This document shows, piece after piece, positions 47,801 to 59,010 of a stretch of 64,000 nucleotides of DNA (position 1 is the stretch's first letter; every line of letters starts with the position of its first letter). Where the stretch lies: positions 1,550,001 to 1,614,000 of the forward strand of contig MBPM02000009.1 in the NCBI GenBank assembly GCA_001695595.3. Reading direction: 5' to 3'. The DNA comes from Plasmopara viticola. Taxonomy: Eukaryota > Oomycota > Peronosporomycetes > Peronosporales > Peronosporaceae. The notes under the pieces are model-generated. The model searched no databases, had not been told where the DNA came from, and worked only from the letters and a program-made list of their open reading frames with translations. Made by a program: the position numbers and the translations under genes.

Positions 47801-49350
47801 AAGCCCCTGCTACCGCTAACTTTTTACAAGACAAAGACAAACTCAAGCGTACCAACTTGTGACAGTTTGTCCGTTTTGAAAGGCTCTGTCGAAAAGCCAA
47901 AGTTGAGCAACAGGTTGTAGGTCTCGTAGATTCGCACATACTTAGCCACCTACTTGTACTAGTGAGGCCACCAATATGTTGTGAAGTCAAATGATGTATT
48001 TCAGCTCAAATGACTGTTTGGATCATGTGTTAATCTACCTATAAATCTACGCCGTTTGGTACAGTGATTCGGACCAGACCGCTTGATTCTCTATGATATG
48101 CATACTGTCCGCCCTTTTATAGCGATGCATCTGCGATTGCTGTCGAGGGCTTAACTACCTGACGCTAATATCTTCGTGTTTGATAAATAAATGCACCATT
48201 CGCTTAGATTGGCATTCAATTGATTTGCTTGATGAGTTTGTTCGTCAATAGAGCTTTAATCCTGCATATGTGGGCCGACTCATATGTGGCGAAAGCGCGT
48301 CCGCAAGCCCACTGAGTCAGACCATATTCGACACGAACTTTACATTTCGCGAAACAGAGTAGCCATCTTGCCTTTTTTGGAACAACAAGATTAATTTATT
48401 GCCGTCTTCAGAGATGCATGGTCTCAATTGACCACAGGAAGCCGGGATCTCAGAATTAAATTCTTGGAGCTTTACCATTGACAGGTAGCTCTTCCTCATT
48501 AACAAGGTCTTCTGATTGGCAGCTTTAAGCTGCCTAGACTGATTTGAAATACTTTACCTACGTCTGCTCTCGTCGAGTCGCAATAATGCGCAGTAAATGA
48601 CATTGTCGAAAGTGCCGCAAACAACGCTTGTCAGCCTATTATCGTCCTTCAAAGTTAGGTCTTAAGCCTGCTGAAGGCTATTTTGGTGCTATCAAATAGG
48701 TGAATTGTGCCACAACAAGTTTAGCAGGTATTTGGGAAACCCAAACACTACACATAGAAAATGAAGACAAATCCGTCGACGCCTTCTCAGCATTACTAAA
48801 AGCGAATATCTGAATGCAAAATGAAGATCGATTGACTTCAAATTCAGAGTGGACGATGTAATTACTGTGTTCAATACACTAAATGCAAACAAACTTTGTG
48901 ATGTAGAAACTTTTGAGGCAAAGGGGCAAAATTTTCTTAATCGTCAGCTAATTTTTATCGTAAACGCAAGAATTCATTATACCTGAGATTTACGTCTACT
49001 TAGCTATCTTTGATGCCTCCTGTGCTAGCAGCTTGCTCCTTCTTATCAGTATTAGTGACCAGGCTAAGCTCCCACCGAAACTTTGGACAAAACCAATGCC
49101 TATTCCAAGAAGCACGAATGTGATAGAAGGCAGTCTGAATCGTGCTTGATGTACCTGAGACTGCAATTAATTTTTAATTAACAATGACGTGATTCTCCTG
49201 TGAGTGAGGCCGTAGTAGACGCCCGTGTGGCAGGCAATGCGAGCGGGCATTTTTATAATGGTATAGTCGGTATATGTAATTCTGTCTATGACTATTACTC
49301 GTTGATTGTACAGAACGGCATTTAAACGAATTGCAAAAAAGTTTCCTGGG
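44859..49350. other. 4.5-kb gene desert
   Basis: No gene recognised. It starts with the promoter side of the ABC gene and contains a 39-bp-spaced direct repeat (45035-45089) and an AT palindrome GTAAATATATATATTTAC at about 47518-47535. The rest shows only short unsupported frames. Confidence 0.5.
45035..45089. repeat. 16-bp direct repeat upstream of ABC gene
   Basis: ACTGACTTGATTGCAC occurs at 45035-45050 and 45074-45089, about 180-230 bp before the chosen ABC start codon. Confidence 0.85.
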
Positions 49351-49842
49351 ATGTCAAATCGTGAAAGAAAGCCGATGCTGTCACCTACAACAAGCGTCAT
49401 CCTCTTTTTGCAAGCTATGCATTTGGAGGACTGTTCTTGTTTTTTGAACGCGTCCGTTTTATCTGCTGGGTGTCCACCTACAAATGTTTATAGATATAGA
49501 ATCGAGGCTAGTGATAGCATCCCAGCAGCAGGTTTCCACGGTGCGCCACTAGATTTTTTATTCGAGTGCTTGAACGATGAGAATAGGTTTATTCTCAATC
49601 AAATGGTGACAAGAAGTCTATGTGACTTGATGCTTAGCTCAAATGGTAGAACGCCCGCTTTGAGAGGTAAGGCGATAAATACCCCCAGTCTTTACTTGTT
49701 AGACTTATCAAAATTGCCAGCTGGAGCACAAGTGACCATCACTCTTCTTCCCTCAAGCCTATCCCGAGACGCCCAGCATCCAGCGCCGGACACACAAAAC
49801 CAGAACCTTTCTCAACTCTACGCCTCGTTCGATGACTTCTAA
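49351..49842 (+). CDS. hypothetical protein, unrecognised
   Basis: A 163-aa ATG frame with no family I can name; centre reads GFHGAPLDFLFECLNDENRFILNQ and the end is polar. A second ATG frame (49832-50065, starting MTSKITIPTRR) overlaps its end in another frame, as in gag-like leader regions of retroelements. It may be a repeat-derived or chance frame. No splice or promoter support was found. Confidence 0.2.
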   Translation: MSNRERKPMLSPTTSVILFLQAMHLEDCSCFLNASVLSAGCPPTNVYRYRIEASDSIPAAGFHGAPLDFLFECLNDENRFILNQMVTRSLCDLMLSSNGRTPALRGKAINTPSLYLLDLSKLPAGAQVTITLLPSSLSRDAQHPAPDTQNQNLSQLYASFDDF

Positions 49843-51323
49843 GATTACAATTCCGACGCGCCGTCCAGCCACCTCTTCCGTTGCTGCAACCAGCTCCTTC
49901 GGGAACCACGGTTTAAAATCCACTCGACCCGAACGTCAAGGTGCCCTGTTCAAGGCTCCAGCTCGGTATGACGATTCAATTGACGAATTACGCCGCCAAA
50001 ACTCACGCCTGAAAGGATACGTGACACGAGACCATTCTCAAGGCGATCACCGACGCTGTAGCTAATGCGAATCAGTCGTTTCCATCCGCACGATCGCGCA
50101 TCGTGAAGTCCAGCGCGCCCGAGCCAGCGCATCTAGCACTTTTTAAATCTTCATCCCTGTGACGTACGGGCTCGATGAAGTCCTCAACCATATCGCCAAA
50201 GCGCGCCAGACCGCGATCTGGGACTCCTTGTGCAGTTCTGTCTGCACTTTGTGCGCGTACGCGGCCGTGGGCTGCGCAAATGTGTACGAACCGCGACGCT
50301 GGCGTAGAACTTGGTGGAACGTCCCTTCGCATTATGGAGCGCGACTACATCATCAAGCCCTTGTACGCGTTCTATTTGCTCTATTTTGTCGTCTGATCTT
50401 GACGGCACGGTCATTCACGACTTTTTCTTGCGTCGTAGTCTCCATGCGATCATTACACAAGCCTAAAAGCTATTCTCATCGGCAAAGTACGGGAAGAAAT
50501 ATCTGTCTGTGTATTGTGCCATGTCATATCACTATCAGTCTTGTCTTGACTACATCTGCCGGTGCCGTCGCCACAATTTATCGACCATACTCGTCAGCAC
50601 GTGGGTCTGAACATTGTCGTGCATTGGTACCACCTTATTTTCTTTAACATTCTGATCTTACCGCTCATTCTTCTTGGTATATACGATTCAATCTTTTCAT
50701 GCGGGTCGATATTGTCTTATAAAACAATGTTGACTAATTTAATTTTTTTGAAGTAATGATAAGGTCTCAAAAACGTCAGGATATTTTATATCTTGAGAAA
50801 AAATGTTTTTTAACCAAGGTTCTTTAACATCTATAAATTTGGTTTTGGGTTTACACTTGCGAGCTGAAATCTAATCTCAATTCTTGTCGTCGTATTTCTT
50901 CGATACGATAACGTGCGTCGCGTGCGCTAGTAACATCGCTTCTGTGCTGCCTTATTGCGCTCTTTGGTAGCAAGGTATGGATAGTGTATTTTTTAAATTA
51001 ATAAAGCATGTGATAGCAAATAAAACCTAACGTGGAAAAAGATGACTAGCCACGGCTCGTCTCATGTCCAAGTCGGGACCTAGAACACTGGCGATATCAT
51101 AATATCGTTCGATATTCTCACGAAATTCGCCACTTCCTTCCTCTTTCAGCTTTAATCCCGACATCCGACTTCGGAAACACAAAAATTTGATCTCGTTGGC
51201 AGCATCAGTAGGGGACTGCTGTGCAAGTAGCGAGCTTATACCTCAAAACGCTTTGCCTGCATTCTTGATCGTTGCTTTGTGAATTTGGACCATGTTTTTA
51301 TTTTCTCGTAAACCCAGAGAAAC
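49843..51323. other. intergenic left of the copia inverted repeat
   Basis: No gene supported. The first 500 bases are GC-richer than the surrounding desert and hold overlapping short frames on both strands, without recognised domains. It ends where the left copia arm begins, inside RNase H coding sequence. Confidence 0.4.
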
Positions 51324-54203
51324 AGCGCCACTTATCTAAATTACTTCCTCAATCGGCGTCACTACACGCAGTAAGCTGTTGTTGAATGGGTTATCAACTG
51401 GAGTCTAACCCGAGGTTACCTGTCGTGAGGAGGTAGCGCAGTATGCCTTTCTCCTGGGTTGGCAGCGAAACGTCCCAATTGACTCAATGAAAACGATGCG
51501 TCAGGTCGTGTAGTTGTAACCACGAACATCAGCCGTCCAAGTAGTTGGCGGTATGGATATGTCTCATGGCCTCTCTCTCTGCATACTTGTTTGGACTGTC
51601 ATCGCCTGACAACTTGGTACTAATGCCACATGGGTTCATCGTAGGGCGAGCGTGTACTTGGCGGAACATCTCGGCAGTCTCATGGATTTAGTTTTGTTTT
51701 GTGATATACATTTCTCGCTTCTTACGGTTGTAGTTGTTATCCATGCCGAGCAGTCGTTTGACTGAACTGAGATCCTTTATTTGAAAGCGCTGCGATCTTG
51801 ATGTCCTGGAACATGCTTTGTGACTTCGCAGCCACTACCATATCATCGACATATAGACACACATACGCCAGTTGTCACCATCTTTCTTCTTGTAGATGCA
51901 TCAATAGCCCACCACATGCGACGAAGTTCATTCCCAGCAATGAATATGTGGATGGTTTTGTTCCAGGTGTTTGCAGCTTTCTTCAGTCCGTACAGTGCAC
52001 GGCTGAGCTTGAGAACGTATACTCTATCAATGTTCATGCCCGTCGGTGGCTCAAGTTATACCTCTTCGATAAGGTCTGCGTTGAGTTAAGCAGCGTCGAC
52101 ATCGACTTGGTTTATGGTAAATCCCGCCGCACAACACACTGATAATAGTATCCTAATATAGCTTATATTGGCTACTGCTGTATATGACTCGAAGTCTACG
52201 CAGAATATCTGTAGAAACTCTAGTACCACTAATCGCGCTTTTTATCGTCCATCAATCTTTTTTGCCCAAACCCACTTGCAGCCAACAGTCTTCATTCATG
52301 GTTGGCGCTTGACGGGCTCGTGTACCTCATTTTCTTTTTCAAGGGCTTTGCTCAAGTGTTGACTCTCTTGCCCGTTCACTGCCACTCGTACGATCATGGA
52401 AGGATTCGTGCTGCCATGGCAACCTCTGCCATCAATGCCGTATCACTATCCAATTGTGTACGTCTGGTTGGTCTTCCATTGTCCTTACTTCCACTTTTGT
52501 CGATGTTCTCATCGTACACAACGATGACACTTCCGTTATTGTCCTCCACGCCACCTTCAATCACGATTGGGTTTGGTTGTACAATCCTTGGTGCATCTCT
52601 TAATTTCTATAGTTGCACAGGTCCATTTCTTTCAGTGACCACGTCAACAAGAACACGTCGTTGGAATTCAGGGCGGCTCCTACGTGTGACATGAGGTCGG
52701 AAAATTATCGCGCTGGAGTCGACTTGGTCGTTATAGCAGAGTTATCGATGGCGAGGTCCTGGTTGGATCTGTTGCAGGTTCTTCGGGTGTAGGGGAATAT
52801 TCATGATATTTATGTATCCACGTAATTCACTGACAGCTGTTTCATGGCTATCATTCGGTGTGCTCTTCTCAACATCGTCGTCGGCCGATTCTTCTTCCAT
52901 CACCACATCATCATTGACATCGTGTAGATCATTATATACTCAGTCCACCACGTCATCGTCCTTTGACTTCATCACCAATGTTGTCGCCACTGCTCTGTCT
53001 GTGTTGTCTTCATATATGCCACCTACCTCTCGTTCATCAAGTACGACAGTTCGACTCACTTTGACAGTGTTCGTCTCAAGATCAAGTACCTTGTACCCCT
53101 TCGTGTTGGATGCATATCCTAGCATCATGCAGCGATAGCTCTTTGCATCGAAGTTCGTGCGCTTGGAATCATCGATATGTGCATAACCTAAAGACCAGGA
53201 TACGCGCAGATGTTGTAGCTGTGGTTTCATTTAGAAGCACAACTCAAACGGAGTCATGGTTTTGTATTTGCTGTTTGTGCTCCGATTGATTATGTACACT
53301 GCCGTGTTCACGGCTTCGGCCTACCGCTTCGTAGCTACACATTTGTAGTGCATCATGCTTCTGGCTTACGCCACGATCGTCCGAATCATGCGCTCCGCGA
53401 TGCCATTTTGCTGCGGGCTGTATGGCACAGTCTTCTGATGCACACTCTTATTCTTTTTACAGAACGCTGTCAGTCGCTTGTTCTTGTATTCTCCACCGTT
53501 GTCGGTACGCAGGAGTTTGACCGTCTTTCAGCACTGTTGCTCCATCTCATTTTTGTACTCAATAAACTTTTATGGTACTTCACTCTTCGCCTATATAAAA
53601 CACACAGCTACAAGTCCAGAATAATCGTCCACGAAGGTCACCACATACCAGTGGTTTTTGTTCTCATCGGTCCCATGACGTCTGAGTGGACAAGTTGCAG
53701 CGGTTGCGCTGTCTTCTTTATCGACTCTCTGGAAGCGCTAGCCACAGTCATCTTGCCTTCCAGGCATCCACCACACAGTTTTTCGTATACGGCCGTCGTT
53801 ACGTTTGGTAGCCCTTCGGTGGCCGTTTGCGTCTTCTCGTAGTTGTTGTAGCTAGTGTGGCCAATTCTTGCGTGCCACAGCTCCCACTCGGCATTTTTGA
53901 TGTCATGCGTCACTAACATCGCGCTCCCGTGCTCCATCGTCAGTGTGTACACGTTTCCATTGCGTTTGGCCGAGATCATAAGCCCATCATTCCTGTAAAT
54001 CCCACAGTAAGTCTCACCGAAGCGAACGTCATGCCCGTGTAAGACAATCTTAGCTATGAACAGCAGCCGTCTATCCAGCTTTGGGATGTGGAGCACATCT
54101 CGCATGGTTACCAATGTTCCATTCCCACAGCGAAACCGGACACTTCTTTGGCCGATGGCATTCATGCCAGCACCATCCGCAACACATAATTGGATGGGAT
54201 CTT

Positions 54204-55038
54204 TCAAATCATTGTACTCACGGAAATCTTCTTTGAAGGTCTCATATGCGACGAAACTTCGCTATTCACGAACCATCCTACTCTTCCTCCCGTGTGTACC
54301 GCGAATGCCATCTCTTTTCCGTTGTCCTTATTACCTGAGGGACATTTAAACTGCTTGTGTCCCACTTTGTGACAGCGGTGGCATTTGTCATGGAATGGTT
54401 GCTTCTTATTTGCATTGTTCCCACTATTGCGCTGTTGGCGCGTGCCGCGTCCGCGACCATGAACACGACCGACTCGAAAAGCACCCTCAGCGACTTCTTG
54501 GTTTTGCTTTTCTCGGGTTCCTTCAGAAGCTTTCCTTGACATCCACCATCGTCAAAACAACAGAGCTCTCAATGATCGCCACCAACATTTTATACAAAGC
54601 CGGCAAGCTACCAAGCAAAACATTTATTTGGTGAGCTATATCCATCACATCACCAACCGCCTCCATATTTAGTACAAGCTCGTCGAAACGGTCGAGGTGG
54701 CTAGCCATCCTGTTGCCCTCTTCCATACAAAACTCGTGCAGTCGCCGCGTAAGTGCGACTCGGCTCTGAATGTTGCGTTTATTGAAGTAGTCTCGCAGAG
54801 TATCCCAAACCTCTTTTCCAGTGCGTGCATGGCGAATCTTGAACTGGTGTTCGACCTCATTTCCTTGTGCAATGATGACTTTCATGTCCTTGACTTTCCA
54901 ATCGACCGTTGTCTCGTCCCTTGACTTCATTTTCAAAATATGATCCAAGAGACCCTTCCGCGCGAGTGTCATCTTCATATAAAATTCCCGGTGGTAATAG
55001 CTGTCGCTTTCAAGCAGGTCGTCGGGTTTGTTCATCAT
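54204..55038 (-). pseudogene. copia gag and zinc knuckle, frameshifted (minus copy)
   Basis: From ATG 55038, gag reads through YYHREFYMKMTLARKG and EVWDTLRDYFNKRN to a stop at 54523. The reading then shifts into an overlapping frame (to 54204) with a zinc knuckle CHRCHKVGHKQFKC. This is followed by the protease position, where the DSG catalytic triplet is changed to NSE within VNSEVSSHM. Integrase-leader sequence continues to 53638 in a third frame (HARIGHTSYN, LVHSDVMGPM). Confidence 0.85.
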
Positions 55039-55082
55039 TCTCTCCTTCTTCACCCAGTCAGGTAAGGTTCGGGCTCATCATC

Positions 55083-55334
55083 TGTTAAGAAGTCGGTAAA
55101 TTGTAGATCATATTAATCACACTGTTATCTTGCTTAGAACTATCGACCTTCTTATCCACTCGTTTATCTTGGTTTCCCATGCGGTGTTCATATCGTTCGA
55201 GAAGCTTCGCTTGTCTGTTCTAGAAGAATCATATTTCATCATACCTCATCAGATGTCCCGTCGCTTGATTGTCGTCAATCCGTCATCGGTGACGACCACC
55301 AAGTGACGGACCAACGACAGTGCTCCTCCCAACA
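55083..55334 (-). repeat. copia LTR of the minus copy, 252 bp
   Basis: Read on the minus strand it begins TGTTGGGAGG and ends TTAACA (TG...CA ends). By hand count it differs from the 5' LTR of the plus copy at 7 positions, all transitions. Confidence 0.88.
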
Positions 55335-55420
55335 CTCCCACTCAGTGTTGTCGCTCCCTCGGTTCGCTTGCTGTGATGCTCATGCTGGTACGGAGATATC
55401 GAATCGCTTGGTGCCAAGTA

Positions 55421-55778
55421 CCTTCTTGAGGATGTCAGAGAGTTGAACTTGCATTTCCTTGTAAGTCACCTTGATCCCACCTGATGTGACCTTTTCTTTC
55501 GGAGAATGTGGTGGCGAATATCCACGTGTCTCGTGCGTGCGTGGCATCCATGGTTCAAGGCGAGTTCGATCGCTCCAACGTCGTCTTCATAGATGACAGT
55601 GGGGAAATTCTAAGCGTATCCAGGGTATGACATCATCACAAGTGCCCACAGCACTCCTTGAATGAATAAACTTTATGCCATATACTCGGCTTCGGAATTA
55701 CTCAACGCTACAGTATGCTGATACTTCGACATGAATACTACAGGTCCACCGTTGAGTATCAAAAGGACACCAGAAACC
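55421..55778 (-). mobile_element. copia RNase H tail joined to the minus-copy LTR
   Basis: On the minus strand this encodes the second half of the copia RNase H (SGVLLILNGGPVVF, ALSNSEAEYMA, HHILR-like end) and runs straight into the PPT and LTR. Its left break (55778) falls at the same codons (around SVSG) at which the left arm ends at 51324, so the minus copy is circularly permuted relative to a normal element. It has frameshifts and is not functional. Confidence 0.75.
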
Positions 55779-56529
55779 AAGCAAGCCCTATTTAAGTCAG
55801 TAAAATGAGCATTACACGAGTAGATCCAAGGCAATTTGCTCTGATGTATGTCGCAGCTCGGTTAAATTCCCCCTTCACTTTATTAAGTTTCTTCACGTCA
55901 GGCGAACTTAGCAGATCAGTCGGGCTGTCGTTGATGCTTTTGCTGAGCACAAGGATATCCGTCCGTCCGAATGGATCAATGTCTTTTCCACTTAAGCCCG
56001 ACGACCGGGCTATTGATTTCAACAGGATATCGGCCAGTTCACACAGCGTACACTCAATGCTCAAGTCTCGCACAGTTCCACGTACATTTTATAGACCATT
56101 GATCCATCGTAGATTTGTTCCTCGCCAAACAAATCGCACCTTCTGGATCCTCTACCGGCACGTGAGTCTGTTCCATGTTCGGAGCGTCCATGCATTCTGG
56201 ATACTTAAAAATTGCATCCTCTCCCGGTAGCTCCTTGCATTCGTGCGTCAGCACTTCGACGAGTGAAGTCTTCTCACCTATTTTCAGCTTGTTCACATTT
56301 TTGCAAGAACTCGAAAGCTACGCACCGTTCTACGCCTTTGCAAAAAGGAGATGTTGCTTGTCTGCATCAACATCGTTCAAGTCATTCGGCTTCTACTCTT
56401 TTGTCACTTTCTTCAAGTGGCCCACCATTTTGTTCTCATCATTGTCCGCAGAAATACAATTCCCGCCGCGCCAACGATTGCACACAACAAAGTCACCGAC
56501 GTGCCATCAGCGAGCCGAGTTACACTTCG
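55779..56529 (-). mobile_element. fragment of a second copia family in the palindrome spacer
   Basis: On the minus strand, 56296-55990 reads as a different copia RNase H: VEDPEGAICLARNKSTMDQ, then after frame breaks ARDLSIECTLCELADILLKSI. The part at 56300-56529 is not recognised. This is the unpaired centre between the two arms. Confidence 0.6.
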
Positions 56530-56615
56530 TGCTTGGCACCAAGCGATTCGATATCTCCGCACCGGCATGAGCATCAAAGCAAGCAAGTCGAGGGAACACC
56601 AACACTGAGTAGGAG

Positions 56616-56867
56616 TGTTGGGAGGAGCACTGTCGTTGGTCCGTCACTTGGTGGTCGTCACCGATGATGGGTTGACGACAATCAAGTGACGGGACATCTG
56701 ATGAGATATGATGAAATATGATTCTTCTAGAACAGACAAGCGAAGCTTTTCAAACGATATGAACACCGCATGGGAGACCAAGATAAACGAGTGGATAAGA
56801 AGGTCGATAGTTCTAAGCAAGATAACAGTGTGATTAATATGATCTACAATTTACCGACTTCTTAACA
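56616..56867 (+). repeat. 5' LTR of plus-strand copia, 252 bp
   Basis: Starts TGTTGGGAGG, ends TTAACA. It is closer to the minus-copy LTR (7 differences) than to its own 3' LTR (about 43). Confidence 0.88.
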
Positions 56868-56911
56868 GATGATGAGCCCGAACCTTACCTGACTGGGTGA
56901 AGAAGGAGAGA

Positions 56912-57427
56912 ATGATGAACAAACCCGACGACCTGCTTGAAAGCGACAGCTATTACCACCGGGAATTTTATATGAAGATGACACTCGCGCGGAAGGGTCT
57001 CTTGGATCATATTTTGAAAATGAAGTCAAGGGACGAGACAACGGTCGATTGGAAGGTCAAGGATATGAAAGCCATCATTGCACAAGAAAATGAGGTCGAA
57101 CACCAGTTCAAGATTCGCCATGCACGCACTGAAAAAGAGGTTTGGGATACTCTGCGAGACTACTTCAATAAACGCAACATTCAGAGCCGACTCGCACTTA
57201 CGCGGCGACTTAACGAGTTTCGTATAGAAGAGGGCAACAGGATGGCTAGCCACCTCGACTGTTTCGACGAGCTTGTACTAAATATGGAGGCGGTTGGTGA
57301 TGTGATGGATATAGCTCACCAGATAAATGTTTTGCTTGGTAGCTTGCCGGCTTTGTATAAAATGTTGGTGGCGATCATTGAGAGCTCTGTTGTTTTGACG
57401 ATGGTGGATGTCAAGGAAAGCTTCTGA
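56912..57427 (+). pseudogene. copia gag (plus copy)
   Basis: 171 codons from ATG 56912, ending at a stop after MVDVKESF. It carries the UBN2/retrotran_gag region (LLDHILKMKSRDETTVDWKV, MASHLDCFDELVLNME, INVLLGSLPALYKML). The stop or frameshift coincides with that in the minus copy. Confidence 0.85.
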
Positions 57428-58312
57428 AGAAACCCGAGAAAAGCAAAACCAAGAAGTCGCTGAGGGTGCTTTTCGAGTCGGTCGTGTTCATGGTCGCGGA
57501 CGCGGCACGCGCCAACAGCGCAATAGTGGGAACAATGCAAATAAGAAGCAACCATTCCATGACAAATGCCACCGCTGTCACAAAGTGGGACACAAGCAGT
57601 TTAAATGTCCCTCAGGTAATAAGGACAACGGAAAAGAGATGGCATTCGCGGTACACACGGGAGGAAGAGTAGGATGGTTCTTGAATAGCGAAATTTCGTC
57701 GCATATGAGACCTTCAAAGAAGACCTCCGTGAGTACAATGATTTGAAAGATCCCATCCAATTATGTGTTGCGGATGGTGCTGGCATGAATGCCATCGGCC
57801 AAAGAAGTGTCTGGTTTCGCTGTGGGAATGGAACAATGGTGACCATGCGAGATGTGCTCCATATCCCAAAGCTGGACAGACGGCTGCTGTTCATAGCTAA
57901 GATTGTCTTACACGGGCATGACGTTCGCTTCGGTGAGACTTACTGTGGGATTTACAGGAATGATGGGCTTATGATCTCGGCCAAACGCAATGGAAACGTG
58001 TACACACTGACGATGGAGCACGAGAGCGCGATGTTAGTGACGCATGACATCAAAAATGCCGAGTGGGAGCTGTGGCACGCAAGAATTGGCCACACAAGCT
58101 ACAACAACTACGAGAAGACGCAAACGGCCACCGAAGGGCTACCAAACGTAACGACGGCCGTATACGAAAAACTGTGTGGTGGATGCCTGGAAGGCAATAT
58201 GACTGTGGCTAGCGCTTCCAGAGAGTCGATAAAGAAGACAGCGCAGCCGCTGCAACTTGTCCACTCAGACGTCATGGGACCGATGAGAACAAAAACCACT
58301 GGTATGTGGTGA
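57408..58312 (+). pseudogene. copia zinc knuckle, protease remnant and integrase leader (plus copy)
   Basis: Two overlapping frames (57408-57746 and 57743-58312). The first has the CCHC knuckle CHRCHKVGHKQFKC and the mutated protease site LNSEISSHM. The second has the pre-integrase WHARIGHTSYN, a CGGCLEG zinc-finger part and the first integrase aspartate in LVHSDVMGPM. Confidence 0.85.
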
Positions 58313-59010
58313 CCTTCGTGGACGATTATTCTGGACTTGTAGCTGTGTGTTTTATATAGGCGAAGAGTGAAGTACCATAAAAGTTTATTGAGTACAAAAA
58401 TGAGATGGAGCAACAGTGCTGAAAGACGGTCAAACTCCTGCGTACCGACAACGGTGGAGAATACAAGAACAAGCGACTGACAGCGTTCTGTAAAAAGAAT
58501 AAGAGTGTGCATCAGAAGACTGTGCCATACAGCCCGCAGCAAAATGGCATCGCGGAGCGCATGATTCGGACGATCGTGGCGTAAGCCAGAAGCATGATGC
58601 ACTACAAATGTGTAGCTACGAAGCGGTAGGCCGAAGCCGTGAACACGGCAGTGTACATAATCAATCGGAGCACAAACAGCAAATACAAAACCATGACTCC
58701 GTTTGAGTTGTGCTTCTAAATGAAACCACAGCTACAACATCTGCGCGTATCCTGGTCTTTAGGTTATGCACATATCGATGATTCCAAGCGCACGAACTTC
58801 GATGCAAAGAGCTATCGCTGCATGATGCTAGGATATGCATCCAACACGAAGGGGTACAAGGTACTTGATCTTGAGACGAACACTGTCAAAGTGAGTCGAA
58901 CTGTCGTACTTGATGAACGAGAGGTAGGTGGCATATATGAAGACAACACAGACAGAGCAGTGGCGACAACATTGGTGATGAAGTCAAAGGACGATGACGT
59001 GGTGGACTGA
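58313..59010 (+). pseudogene. copia integrase core, broken (plus copy)
   Basis: Across several frames: WYVVTFVDDYSGL, LRTDNGGEYKN (second catalytic aspartate), PYSPQQNGIAERM (catalytic glutamate), then the integrase C-terminal KSYRCMMLGYASNTKGYKVLDLETN at 58806-58880. Stops at about 58357, 58582 and 58717 interrupt it. Confidence 0.8.

Larger units (their letters stand above)
51324..55420 (-). mobile_element. Ty1/copia element, minus-strand copy (left arm of a large inverted repeat)
   Basis: Read on the minus strand, this runs from the last 86 bp before the LTR (PPT-like GAGTGGGAG), through an LTR (55334-55083), gag, zinc knuckle, integrase and reverse transcriptase, to the start of RNase H, where it stops at 51324. 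Positions pair with 56530-60630 at a nearly constant coordinate sum of 111950, so the arms align over 4.1 kb almost without indels. Frames are broken at the same places as in the plus copy. No second LTR occurs on its 3' side. Confidence 0.9.

Noticed and set aside
49832..50332. Overlapping frames after the 163-aa hypothetical frame as a multi-exon gene
   Set aside because: No consistent splice phase or domain found; could be gag leader of a retroelement.
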